A stretch of 64,000 bases of DNA from Pseudorhizobium pelagicum. GTDB taxonomy: Bacteria > Pseudomonadota > Alphaproteobacteria > Rhizobiales > Rhizobiaceae. The notes under the pieces are model-generated. The model was not told where the DNA came from, did no database searches, and saw nothing but the letters and a program-made list of their open reading frames with translations. Below are positions 27,865 to 36,286 of this stretch, in pieces (the first letter of the stretch is position 1; each line of letters begins with the position of its first letter). The translations under genes and the position numbers were made by a program. Location: the NCBI GenBank assembly GCA_000722615.1, contig JOKI01000002.1:307-64306 (forward strand), read 5' to 3'.

Positions 27865-28686
27865 TCAGCTCTGGCTCTGCTGCTGGCTGCCCGATTCCGC
27901 GACCGTCAGCGCGACGTTCAGGTTCTCGCCGGCGGGGCCGATGCGCATGCCCGACACGGGCGCGCCCTCGCGGTAGCTGAGGCCGGTGGCGAGCCGCACG
28001 TAGCGCTCGTCGGGGCAGACGTCGTTGGCGGCGTCGAAGCCGACCCAGCCGAGACCGGCCAGATGTACTTCTGCCCAGGCATGGGTCGCCACCTGCTCGG
28101 TGATACCCTCCATCAGCAGATAGCCCGATACATAGCGGGCCGGGATGTTCAAAAGCCGCGCGGCGCTGATGAAAATATGCGTGTGGTCCTGGCAGACGCC
28201 GCGTCCGGCCGCGAGCGCCTGCTCCGCCGTCGTCTGGTTGTCGGTGGAACCGGGCAGATAGGCAACGGCCCGGTGGATCTCGCCCATCAGCGCGTGCATG
28301 CGTGACAATTCGCTGCCCGCCGGAAGGTTCTTGATGAGCTCGCGGACCAGTTTGCCGGGCTTGGTCAGCGGCGTCTCGCGCAGGAAAAGCCACAGCGGCG
28401 CGAAACCATGGTGCGGGCCCACGACGCCCGCCTTGTCGATGGTCTCCACCTCGCCATGGGCGACGATGCGGATCCGGTGTTCGCTGCCTTCCACCGAGAC
28501 CAGTTCGACCCGGTTGCCGTGGTGGTCGGCATAGCCCGTCTCGACGGTGGCGCCGTCGACCTCGATCGTCCAGTTGAGGACCTTCTGCGTCGGCCCATCG
28601 ACGGGCGTCAGCCGCAGCCGCTGCAGGATGTAGGAGACCGGCTGATCGTAGAGATACTCGGTCGTGTGGGTGATGGTCAGCCTCAT
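27865..28686 (-). CDS. Transglutaminase-like cysteine peptidase-fold protein
   Basis: 273 aa. N-terminal beta domain (TITHTTEYLYDQPVSYILQRLRLTP) of the bacterial transglutaminase-like class, then the papain-like core. The core has GVCQDHTHIFISAARLLNIPARYVSGYL with the catalytic Cys in GVCQDHTH, ATHAWAEVHLAGLGWVGFDAAND with the His in THAWAEV, and the Asp in GFDAAND. The triad is complete. It is the last gene of a conserved trio with an Alpha-E protein and a permuted ATP-grasp enzyme, proposed in the literature to make or cut an unknown amide-linked product. The second of two close ATGs has the better ribosome-site spacing. Confidence 0.9.
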   Translation of the reverse strand: MRLTITHTTEYLYDQPVSYILQRLRLTPVDGPTQKVLNWTIEVDGATVETGYADHHGNRVELVSVEGSEHRIRIVAHGEVETIDKAGVVGPHHGFAPLWLFLRETPLTKPGKLVRELIKNLPAGSELSRMHALMGEIHRAVAYLPGSTDNQTTAEQALAAGRGVCQDHTHIFISAARLLNIPARYVSGYLLMEGITEQVATHAWAEVHLAGLGWVGFDAANDVCPDERYVRLATGLSYREGAPVSGMRIGPAGENLNVALTVAESGSQQQSQS

Positions 28687-28697
28687 GGGCATTCGTC

Positions 28698-29642
28698 CTA
28701 CTCGTTGAAGCGATAGCCCTGGGAGATTTCCATGCTGAGACGGTTGTTGCGGCTGATGAACTCCTCCAGGAATTCATGCAGCCCGGTATCCATGATGTCG
28801 CCGATCGAGCCGTTCGTCAGCATTGCGTTGATCCTCTCGGCGGTATCGATTGCCGCCGGGCGCATTTCGTATTCCCGCTCGAGGTAGTGGAGGTTGCTGA
28901 CGATCTTGCCGTAGCTGTAGGCCAGCGACCGCGGCATGCGACCGTTGAGGATGAGGAAGTCGGCGATGTTGGAGGGGCGGTATTCGCCGTCGTAGACCCA
29001 GCTGTAGGAACGGTGGGCTGAGACGGAGCGCAGGATCGATTCCCACTGCATGTTGTCCAGCGACGAGCCCACCTGGCTGACGGCGGGCAGCAGGACGTAA
29101 TATTTCACGTCCAGGATGCGGCTGGTGTTGTCGGCGCGCTCGATGAAGGTGCCGATGCGCGAGAAGTTGTAGATGTCGTTTCGCAGCATCGAGCCGTGGA
29201 AGGCGCCGCGAATGAGGCCGCAGCGATGTTTGACCACGTCGATCAGCTCCGGCAGGTCGGCGGGCTTGACCCGTTTCGTCAGCCGGGTCGTCAGGTCGAT
29301 CCAGCATTCGTTGGTCGCTTCCCAGGTCTCGCGGGTCAGCGCCGTGCGCACCATGCGGGCGTTGTTGCGCCCCGATTCGAAGCAGGACATCACGCTCGAG
29401 GGGTTGTGCTGGTCGCGCAGCAGGTAGTCGATCGCATCGGCCGACGTCACCTTGTCGTGCACTTCCGCATAGCTCTTGCGGGCACCGGCGCTTTGCAGCA
29501 CGCCCTCCCAGTCGTCGTCGCCGCTGTCGGGGCGGGTGAGGGAGACGCGCATGCCGGCGTCCACCAGGCGGGCGATGTTTTCGGCGCGCTCGATGTAACG
29601 GAACATCCAGTAGAGGCCGTTGGCGGTTCTTCCAAGGAGCAT
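28698..29642 (-). CDS. Alpha-E domain protein
   Basis: 314 aa, all-helical. The N-terminal LGRTANGLYWMFRYIERAENIARL and internal FIERADNTSRILDVKYY are the hallmark of the Alpha-E family, whose function is unknown. It lies between the ATP-grasp and transglutaminase genes with gaps of 4 and 11 bp, so all three are one operon. Comparative genomics has linked the three families across proteobacteria and cyanobacteria; no product is known. Confidence 0.92.
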   Translation of the reverse strand: MLLGRTANGLYWMFRYIERAENIARLVDAGMRVSLTRPDSGDDDWEGVLQSAGARKSYAEVHDKVTSADAIDYLLRDQHNPSSVMSCFESGRNNARMVRTALTRETWEATNECWIDLTTRLTKRVKPADLPELIDVVKHRCGLIRGAFHGSMLRNDIYNFSRIGTFIERADNTSRILDVKYYVLLPAVSQVGSSLDNMQWESILRSVSAHRSYSWVYDGEYRPSNIADFLILNGRMPRSLAYSYGKIVSNLHYLEREYEMRPAAIDTAERINAMLTNGSIGDIMDTGLHEFLEEFISRNNRLSMEISQGYRFNE

Positions 29643-29646
29643 CGGT

Positions 29647-31056
29647 TTAGTCCTCCAGAACCCAGGTGTCCTTGGTGCCGCCGCCCTGGCTGGAGTTAAC
29701 CACCAGCGAGCCCTGCTTCAGCGCCACGCGTGTCAATCCGCCGGGAATAATCTTCACCTTGTCGGACACCAGCACATAGGGACGCAGATCGACATGGCGA
29801 GGGGCGATGCCCTTATTGACGAAGATCGGCACCGTGGAGAGCGACAGCGTCGGCTGGGCGATGTAGTTCGACGGCCGCGCCTTCAGCTTCTCGGCAAACA
29901 GCGTGCGTTCCTTCTTGGTGGCGGCCGGGCCGACGAGCATGCCGTAGCCGCCGGAGCCGTGGACTTCCTTGACGACCAGTTCGTGCAGGTGCTCCAGCAC
30001 ATAGGCAAGGCTCGTCGGCTCGGAGCAGCGCCAGGTCGGGACGTTCTCGAGCATGGCCTTGCGGCCGGTGTAGAACTCGATGATTTCCGGCATGTAGGAG
30101 TAGATCGCCTTGTCGTCGGCGATGCCGGTTCCGGGCGCATTGGCAATGGTGATCTTGCCGGCGCGGTAGACGTCCATGATGCCCGGAACACCGAGCGTGG
30201 AGTCCGCCCGGAAGGTCATCGGGTCCAGGTAATCGTCATCGACGCGGCGGTAGAGCACGTCGATCGCCTCGTAGCCGCGGGTTGTGCGCATCTTCACCCG
30301 GCCGTCGATGACCCGGAGGTCGGATCCTTCGACCAGTTCGACACCCATGGTGTCGGCCAGGAAGGCGTGCTCGAAGTAGGCGGAGTTGTAGATCCCCGGC
30401 GTCAGGACCGCGACGCGCGGCTTGCCCTGGCAGCCGGGAGGCGCCATGGCGGCCAGCGACTGGCGCAGCAGGTAGGGGTAATCCTCGACGCGGCGAACCT
30501 TGTTCTGCGTGAACAGCTCCGGGAACATCTGCATCATCGTCTCGCGGTTCTCCAGCATGTAGCTGACCCCGGACGGCGTGCGGGCATTGTCTTCCAGCAC
30601 GTAGAACTCGTTCTCGCCGGTCCTGACGATGTCGGTGCCGACGATATGGGTGTAGACGCCGCCGGGAGGCCGGAAACCGATCATCTCGGGAAGAAAGGCG
30701 TCGTTTCTTTCGATCAGCTCGCGCGGGATGCGGCCAGCCTTGATGATCTCCTGCTTGTGGTAGATGTCCTCGAGAAAGGCGTTGAGCGCCAGCACCCGCT
30801 GTTCGATCCCGGCCGCAAGCCGGCGCCACTCGGATGCGGAGATGATGCGCGGGATGATGTCGAAGGGGATCAGTTTTTCCGAGGAATCCGCATGGCCGTA
30901 GACGGCGAAGGTGATGCCCGTCCTGCGGAAGATCGTCTCCGCGTCCCGGGTTTTCTGGATGAGGTGAGCCGGATCCTGGCTCGCGTGCCATGCGTGGTAA
31001 TTCTGGTAGGGCGGTCGCGGACGGTTGTCCGCAGTCAACATTTCATCGAATGCCAA
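29647..31056 (-). CDS. Circularly permuted type 2 ATP-grasp protein
   Basis: 469 aa. Family motifs include FRRTGITFAVYG, DIIPRIISASEWRRLAAGIEQR, GVYTHIVGTDIVRTGENEFYVLEDN, and the GSGGYGMLVGPAATKKER loop. The ATP-grasp class joins a carboxylate to an amine with ATP, so an amidoligase or peptide-synthase role is expected; the substrate is unknown. It heads the trio operon. The start is likely the TTG giving LAFDEMLTADN, which has AAGGGGAA upstream; the next ATG (31046) is the alternative. A longer ATG-led frame has an unconserved extension. Confidence 0.9.
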   Translation of the reverse strand: MAFDEMLTADNRPRPPYQNYHAWHASQDPAHLIQKTRDAETIFRRTGITFAVYGHADSSEKLIPFDIIPRIISASEWRRLAAGIEQRVLALNAFLEDIYHKQEIIKAGRIPRELIERNDAFLPEMIGFRPPGGVYTHIVGTDIVRTGENEFYVLEDNARTPSGVSYMLENRETMMQMFPELFTQNKVRRVEDYPYLLRQSLAAMAPPGCQGKPRVAVLTPGIYNSAYFEHAFLADTMGVELVEGSDLRVIDGRVKMRTTRGYEAIDVLYRRVDDDYLDPMTFRADSTLGVPGIMDVYRAGKITIANAPGTGIADDKAIYSYMPEIIEFYTGRKAMLENVPTWRCSEPTSLAYVLEHLHELVVKEVHGSGGYGMLVGPAATKKERTLFAEKLKARPSNYIAQPTLSLSTVPIFVNKGIAPRHVDLRPYVLVSDKVKIIPGGLTRVALKQGSLVVNSSQGGGTKDTWVLED

Positions 31057-31379
31057 TGGCGCGTTCCCCTTTTTGCAGCCATTTGAATACAGACCCTGTG
31101 GTAATGCAAGAAGCATGCTAGATGCCGATGGCTGGCCGAGGAGATCGGGGCTGCGTGACGTGCAGTCAGATCATCCCCGCGGGTGCCGTCGAAACTGCCC
31201 CTTTTTGAAACAGAAGGCCTATGCGCTGGGCGTTTCAGCACCGTTTCCGGTGCGGGAGGCGACGGCGGTTCGGCGAGCGTCAGCCGTGCTGATGCAACCT
31301 GTAAGTTTTTCTGCTTTGACCGATGGCGGATGGCTGTCTAGGAAGCAGATGCCTTTTTCCCGCTCGCCGGAACCCCCTG

Positions 31380-32282
31380 ATGCTGTATCGATTGGCTCCG
31401 GCCGTATTCGTCCTTCTCTGGTCCACCGGCTGGCTCGTGGCGAAATTCGCGGTGGCGCACGCCGATCCGCTGACCTTCATGGCTGCGCGGCATGCGCTGG
31501 CGGCCATTGCCTTCACGACGCTCTGCCTCGCCGCGGGTGCGACCTGGCCGCGGTCGAAGCGGGCGATCGGCCACGCTCTGGTCTCGGGCATCTTCCTGCA
31601 CGGGCTCTATCTTGCCGGCGTCTGGTGGGCGATCGGGCAGGGCGTGCCGGCGGGGCTGTCGGGCATCATCGCAGGGCTGCAGCCGCTTCTGACGGCGCTG
31701 GCCGCCCCCTTCCTGATCGGCGAGCGCCTGCGTCCGCTGCAGAAGGTCGGCATCGTGATCGGCTTTGCCGGCATCCTGATCGCCATCTCGCCGCAGCTTC
31801 TCGACACGCTGGAGCAGGGGCTCGTGGGGCTCGGCCTGCCGATCATGGTCAATCTGGTGGCGATGTTTTCCGTCACCTACGGCACGCTCTACCAGAAGCG
31901 CCACCTGCAGCAGGGCGATCTGCTCTCGATCGCGGTGCTGCAGTTCGTCGGCGCCTTCATCGTTACCGTGCCGCTGGCGCTGATCTTCGAGGACCTGCGC
32001 TTCGACTGGACGGGCGAGGCGATCTTCGCCATGGCCTGGTCGGTGTTCGGGATCTCGATGGGCGCCGTCGGCCTGCTGCTCTACCTGATCCGGCGCGGCC
32101 AGGTCTCGCGGGCCGCCTCGCTCATCTACCTGATGCCGCCGGTGGTCGCCATCGAGGCGTTCTTCCTGTTCGGCGAGCCGCTGACCCTGCCGATGATCGT
32201 CGGCACGGCCATCGTCGTCGCCGGCGTCTACATGGTGAACCGGACCGGCAGTTCCCGGCCTCCTGGCCCTTTGGCGACGTGA
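31380..32282 (+). CDS. EamA/DMT-superfamily transporter
   Basis: 300 aa with ten hydrophobic helices in two EamA halves. The first is PAVFVLLWSTGWLVAKFAV with ADPLTFMAARHALA; the second begins QQGDLLSIAVLQFVGAF and ends MVNRTGSS. Members export amino acids, metabolites or nucleotide-sugars. Nothing nearby fixes the substrate. The ATG used starts the first helix immediately. The 263 bp upstream, to the ATP-grasp gene, hold no gene that I can support. Confidence 0.88.
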   Translation: MLYRLAPAVFVLLWSTGWLVAKFAVAHADPLTFMAARHALAAIAFTTLCLAAGATWPRSKRAIGHALVSGIFLHGLYLAGVWWAIGQGVPAGLSGIIAGLQPLLTALAAPFLIGERLRPLQKVGIVIGFAGILIAISPQLLDTLEQGLVGLGLPIMVNLVAMFSVTYGTLYQKRHLQQGDLLSIAVLQFVGAFIVTVPLALIFEDLRFDWTGEAIFAMAWSVFGISMGAVGLLLYLIRRGQVSRAASLIYLMPPVVAIEAFFLFGEPLTLPMIVGTAIVVAGVYMVNRTGSSRPPGPLAT

Positions 32283-32470
32283 TCAATGAGAAGAATTCCT
32301 TTCGGAATGAGTTGGATAGGCTTTGAAATAAAAAGTTCCCGGCTGTCGGCGCCTGCAGGCTTGTAACCATCCGCCATTGAGTTAGGGTCTGGCGAACCGT
32401 TCGGTTCGATCAACTCGGCGCACGTCTTTTGACGCGTCACCGACCTTTTCTCGATGGGGGAGGTCTTTCT

Positions 32471-33223
32471 ATGGAAAGCCACTGTCTGAAGCGCCCGACC
32501 CGGCGCCAATTCCTTTCTTCAGTTGCATTTGCAGCCCTGGCCGGCAGCGCCGGAGGTGCCGTCGCCCGCAGCATCTCGGGCGAACCGCCCTGGCAGTCGG
32601 GGGCAGCCGATCCGCCCATTCAGGTGCGACCCGGGGGGTGGATGTTCTTCACCGCAGACGAGGTTTCGACCATGGAGGCCGTGGTGGACCGACTGATCCC
32701 GGCCGACGAGCTCTCGATCGGCGGCAGGGAGGCCGGTTGCGTCCTCTATCTCGACCGGCAGTTGGCCGGCTCCTACGGGGCGTCCGCGCGCCTCTATACC
32801 GCCGGGCCTTTCCTGCCCGGTCTGCCGACCCAGGGCTATCAGAACGCCGAGACGCCGGATCAGCGCTACCGCCTCGGGATCGCCTCCCTCAATGCCTGGA
32901 CCCGCGACAACAAGGACGGCAAGCGTTTCGCCGAGCTGTCTGGCGACGACCAGGATGCCGTGCTGAAGGATCTGGAGGCCGGCAAGATCGAGCTCCCCAA
33001 CAAGGTGAATGCCAAGGCGTTCTTCAACCTGATGCTGAGCGGTGCCATGGAGGGCTTCTTCGCCGATCCGATCTATGGCGGCAACAAGGACATGGCCTCG
33101 TGGAGGATGCTGGGCTTTCCCGGCGCCCGTTACGACTACCGCGACCATGTCTCCAAACACAATCAACCCTATCCTCTGCCGCCGGTCTCCATCGCCGGTT
33201 CGACGGAATGGATGAGCAGGTAG
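32471..33223 (+). CDS. Gluconate 2-dehydrogenase-type small subunit (subunit 3 family)
   Basis: 250 aa. A Tat signal at the N-terminus (RPTRRQFLSSVAFAALAG) directs the folded complex to the periplasm. The rest belongs to the gluconate 2-dehydrogenase subunit 3 family (FFTADEVSTMEAVVDRLIPAD; KAFFNLMLSGAMEGFFADPIYGGNKDMASWRMLGFPGARYDYRD). It escorts or anchors the flavoprotein encoded 10 bp downstream. The ribosome site GGGGGAGG is strong. It is the first of three genes; the sugar or polyol oxidised is not certain. Confidence 0.92.
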   Translation: MESHCLKRPTRRQFLSSVAFAALAGSAGGAVARSISGEPPWQSGAADPPIQVRPGGWMFFTADEVSTMEAVVDRLIPADELSIGGREAGCVLYLDRQLAGSYGASARLYTAGPFLPGLPTQGYQNAETPDQRYRLGIASLNAWTRDNKDGKRFAELSGDDQDAVLKDLEAGKIELPNKVNAKAFFNLMLSGAMEGFFADPIYGGNKDMASWRMLGFPGARYDYRDHVSKHNQPYPLPPVSIAGSTEWMSR

Positions 33224-33233
33224 GATTTCAGCC

Positions 33234-35000
33234 ATGACAACAATTCTGCCCCGCAAGGACGTCGTCATCGTCGGCCTCGGCTGGACCGGTTCCATTCTGG
33301 CTCACGAACTGACCGATGAAGGCCTGGACGTGGTGGCCATCGAGCGCGGACCCTGGCGCGATACGGCCACCGACTTCAACATCGGCTATGTGCAGGACGA
33401 ACTCCGCTACGCGATCCGCAAGGACCTGTTCCTGCAGCCGGTCACGGAAGCGATGACGATGCGCAACAACACGTCGCAGACGGCGCTGCCGATGCGCGAC
33501 TACGGCTCGTTTCTGCTGGGCAATGGCGTCGGCGGCGCCGGCGTGCACTGGAACGGGCATACCTGGCGCTTCTGGGACACCGATTTCCAGATCGCCGATC
33601 ACCTGACCCGGCGCTACGGCGCCGAAAAGTTCGCCGAACTGCAGTTGCAGAACTGGGGTGTCACCGGCGCCGAACTCGAGAACGCCTACGATCGCTTCGA
33701 ATACCTCTGCGGCATCTCGGGCAAGGCGGGCAACGTCAACGGCGAGATCCGCGAGGGCGGCAATCCTTTCGAGGATCCTCGCGCGCGCGACTATCCTCTG
33801 CCGCCGATGCAGATGACCTATGCGCCCACGCTGTTTGCCGAAGCGGCCCGCGCTCTCGGCTATCACCCGTTTCCGACGCCGGCGGCCAACATGTCGGAGG
33901 ATTACATCAACCCGCTGGGGATCGCCATGGGCCAATGCACCATGTGCGGCTTCTGCGAACGCTTCGGCTGCGCCAACTATTCGAAGTCGAGCGCCCAGAC
34001 GACCGTGCTCCCGGTGCTGATGAAGAAGAAGAACTTCGAGCTGCGCACCCATTCGGAGGTTCTTCATGTCGATCTCGATGCGTCCAGGACCCACGCCCGC
34101 GGCGTCACCTATGTCGACACCTCCGGCGAGGAATTCTTCCAGCCCGCAGACATGGTGCTGTTGTGCGCCTACGGCCTGCACAACGTCCGGCTGATGATGC
34201 TGTCGGGAATCGGTGAAGCCTACGATCCCAACACCGGCGAGGGGACCGTCGGTCGCAACTACTGCTACCAGACCAATTCCGGTGCGCAGGTGTTCTTCGA
34301 CGACAAGAACTTCAATCCCTTCGTTGCCGCCGGCGCGCTCGGCCAGACGATGGATGATTTCAACGGCGACGCCTTCGACCACGGCGGCCTCGACTTCGTC
34401 GGCGGCGCGGGCATCAACTGCATCCCGACCAATGGCCGTCCGATCCAGACACGGCCGACGCCGCCGGGCACGCCGCGCTGGGGCAAGGACTGGAAGCAGG
34501 CGACGGTGGATTCCTACAAGAGCACGCTCTCCTTCTCCGCCCAGGGCTCCAGTTACCCGACCCGCGGCAATTATCTCGACCTCGACCCGACCTACAAGGA
34601 CCGCTTCGGCCGGCCGCTGCTGCGGGTGACCTTCGACTTCCCGGACAATGACATCCGCATGGCGAGTTGGGTCGCGGGCAAGATGGAGGGCATCGCCAAG
34701 GAGCTCGGGGGGCGCCAGTACACGGTCTCACCCCGCAAGAAGGGCTGGGACTCGGTGCCTTACCAGAGCACCCACAACACGGGCGGCGCGACCATGGGAA
34801 CGGATCCGCGCACCAGCGCCGTCAACAAGTACCTGCAGAGCTGGGACGTCCCGAACGTCTTCGTCGTCGGTGCCTCGGCCTTCGCCCACAATGCCGGCAA
34901 GAACCCGACCGGCACGGTCGGCGCGCTTGCCTATCATGCGGCCGACGCGATCCGTCAGCAGTATCTCCGCAACCCCGGTCAATCCCTGGTGTCGGCATGA
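33234..35000 (+). CDS. GMC-family oxidoreductase, flavoprotein subunit
   Basis: 588 aa catalytic subunit. It has an FAD-binding motif, VVIVGLGWTGSILAHELTDEG, near the N-terminus and a cysteine-rich CTMCGFCERFGCANYS that may hold an Fe-S cluster, as in fructose and gluconate dehydrogenases. The C-terminal GMC end is STHNTGGATMGTDPRTSAVN with VVGASAFAHNAGKNPTGTVGALAYHAAD. It oxidises a sugar acid or polyol and passes electrons to the cytochrome c subunit, whose ATG overlaps its stop by 4 bp. Exported as a complex with the Tat-bearing small subunit, since it has no signal of its own. Confidence 0.93.
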   Translation: MTTILPRKDVVIVGLGWTGSILAHELTDEGLDVVAIERGPWRDTATDFNIGYVQDELRYAIRKDLFLQPVTEAMTMRNNTSQTALPMRDYGSFLLGNGVGGAGVHWNGHTWRFWDTDFQIADHLTRRYGAEKFAELQLQNWGVTGAELENAYDRFEYLCGISGKAGNVNGEIREGGNPFEDPRARDYPLPPMQMTYAPTLFAEAARALGYHPFPTPAANMSEDYINPLGIAMGQCTMCGFCERFGCANYSKSSAQTTVLPVLMKKKNFELRTHSEVLHVDLDASRTHARGVTYVDTSGEEFFQPADMVLLCAYGLHNVRLMMLSGIGEAYDPNTGEGTVGRNYCYQTNSGAQVFFDDKNFNPFVAAGALGQTMDDFNGDAFDHGGLDFVGGAGINCIPTNGRPIQTRPTPPGTPRWGKDWKQATVDSYKSTLSFSAQGSSYPTRGNYLDLDPTYKDRFGRPLLRVTFDFPDNDIRMASWVAGKMEGIAKELGGRQYTVSPRKKGWDSVPYQSTHNTGGATMGTDPRTSAVNKYLQSWDVPNVFVVGASAFAHNAGKNPTGTVGALAYHAADAIRQQYLRNPGQSLVSA

Positions 35001-36208
35001 GGACGATCGCTCTTTCTCTGTCCCTCGCCGTTTCGGCGCTGGTATCGTCCTCCGTCCTGGCGCAGGCCCCCGACGACGATGCGAAGATCATCCGCGGACG
35101 CTATCAGGCGGTCCTCGCCGACTGTGCCGCCTGTCACACCAAGCCGGGCGGCGCGTCCCTTGCGGGCGGCGCGCCTCTCCAGACGCCCTTCGGAGAACTC
35201 GTACCTCCCAACATCACCCCCGACGAGGAGACCGGCATCGGCAGCTGGACGGCGGCGGATTTCCGCCGGGCGATGAAGGAGGGCATCGGCCACGATGGCA
35301 AGCGCCTCTATCCGGCCATGCCCTATCCCGCCTACACGAAGATGAGCGATCAGGACATCGACGCCCTGTGGTCCTACATCCGGACGGTGGAGCCCGTCCA
35401 CAATCCGGTCGAGGCCAACCAGTTGCCGTTCCCGTTCAACATCCGTCTCGTGATGCTGGGCTGGAACATGGTGAACTTCGAACCGGGCGACTTCCGGCCG
35501 GATCCGAACCGGTCGGAGGAGTGGAACCGCGGCGCCTATATCGTCCAGGCGGCGGGGCACTGCGGAACCTGCCATTCGCCCAAGTCCCTGCTCGGCGCCG
35601 ACAAGGGGGACGAGGCCCTGCAGGGAGCATCGCTGCAGGGATGGTATGCCCCCAACATCACCGGCAACAGCTATCTTGGTATAGGCAGCTGGAGCGAGGA
35701 TGAAATCGTCGCGTATCTGAAGACCGGGCAGAATGCTCATTCCATCGCTTCGGGCCCGATGCGGGAAGCCGTGCAGGAATCGACCTCGCGGATGAACGAC
35801 GCCGACCTCAAGGCGATCGCGGTCTATCTGAAGAGCACCGAGGGCGGTGAGACGCAGAAGCCGCAGCCGATTGCCGCCGAGGATCCGCACATGCGGGCAG
35901 GCGCTATGATCTACCACGACACCTGCTCGGCCTGCCATCGCGCCGACGGCACGGGGGGCAGGCAGCTCTTCCCGGCACTGGCGGGAAGCCCGCTCGTGCA
36001 GCAGCCGAGTGCCGAGACGCTGACGCATGTCGTCCTTAACGGCTCGCAGGGGGCAGCCACGCCGGAGGCAAGGACGACGCCGGCCATGCCCTCGTTTGCC
36101 TGGCGCCTCGACGACCAGCAGGTCGCAGACGTTTTGACCTATATCCGCAACAGCTGGGGCAATGCGGCCCCGCCGGTGACGGCGGATGACGTCAAGGCGC
36201 AGCGATAG
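34997..36208 (+). CDS. Triheme cytochrome c subunit of the dehydrogenase
   Basis: 403 aa. A signal peptide to VLAQA is followed by three cytochrome c domains with heme motifs CAACH, CGTCH and CSACH, and matching downstream Met ligand regions (for example AMPYPAYTKMSD and AMPSFAWRLDD). This is the electron-acceptor subunit of membrane-bound gluconate/alcohol-type dehydrogenases, feeding ubiquinone. Start and stop overlap (ATGA) with the flavoprotein gene shows tight coupling. A hairpin terminator lies 22 bp after the stop. Confidence 0.94.
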   Translation: MRTIALSLSLAVSALVSSSVLAQAPDDDAKIIRGRYQAVLADCAACHTKPGGASLAGGAPLQTPFGELVPPNITPDEETGIGSWTAADFRRAMKEGIGHDGKRLYPAMPYPAYTKMSDQDIDALWSYIRTVEPVHNPVEANQLPFPFNIRLVMLGWNMVNFEPGDFRPDPNRSEEWNRGAYIVQAAGHCGTCHSPKSLLGADKGDEALQGASLQGWYAPNITGNSYLGIGSWSEDEIVAYLKTGQNAHSIASGPMREAVQESTSRMNDADLKAIAVYLKSTEGGETQKPQPIAAEDPHMRAGAMIYHDTCSACHRADGTGGRQLFPALAGSPLVQQPSAETLTHVVLNGSQGAATPEARTTPAMPSFAWRLDDQQVADVLTYIRNSWGNAAPPVTADDVKAQR

Positions 36209-36230
36209 GCGTCAACGCCGTCTCGACATG

Positions 36231-36270
36231 AAGAAAGCCGCCCCGTTTCCGGGGCGGCTTTCTTGTTTTT
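36231..36270. terminator. Bidirectional rho-independent terminator
   Basis: Perfect 14-bp stem AAGAAAGCCGCCCC / GGGGCGGCTTTCTT with a 6-nt loop, followed by GTTTTT on the plus strand. It ends the dehydrogenase operon and, on the other strand, the DEAD-box helicase gene. Confidence 0.93.
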
Positions 36271-36286
36271 CGAACCGATGGACCGC

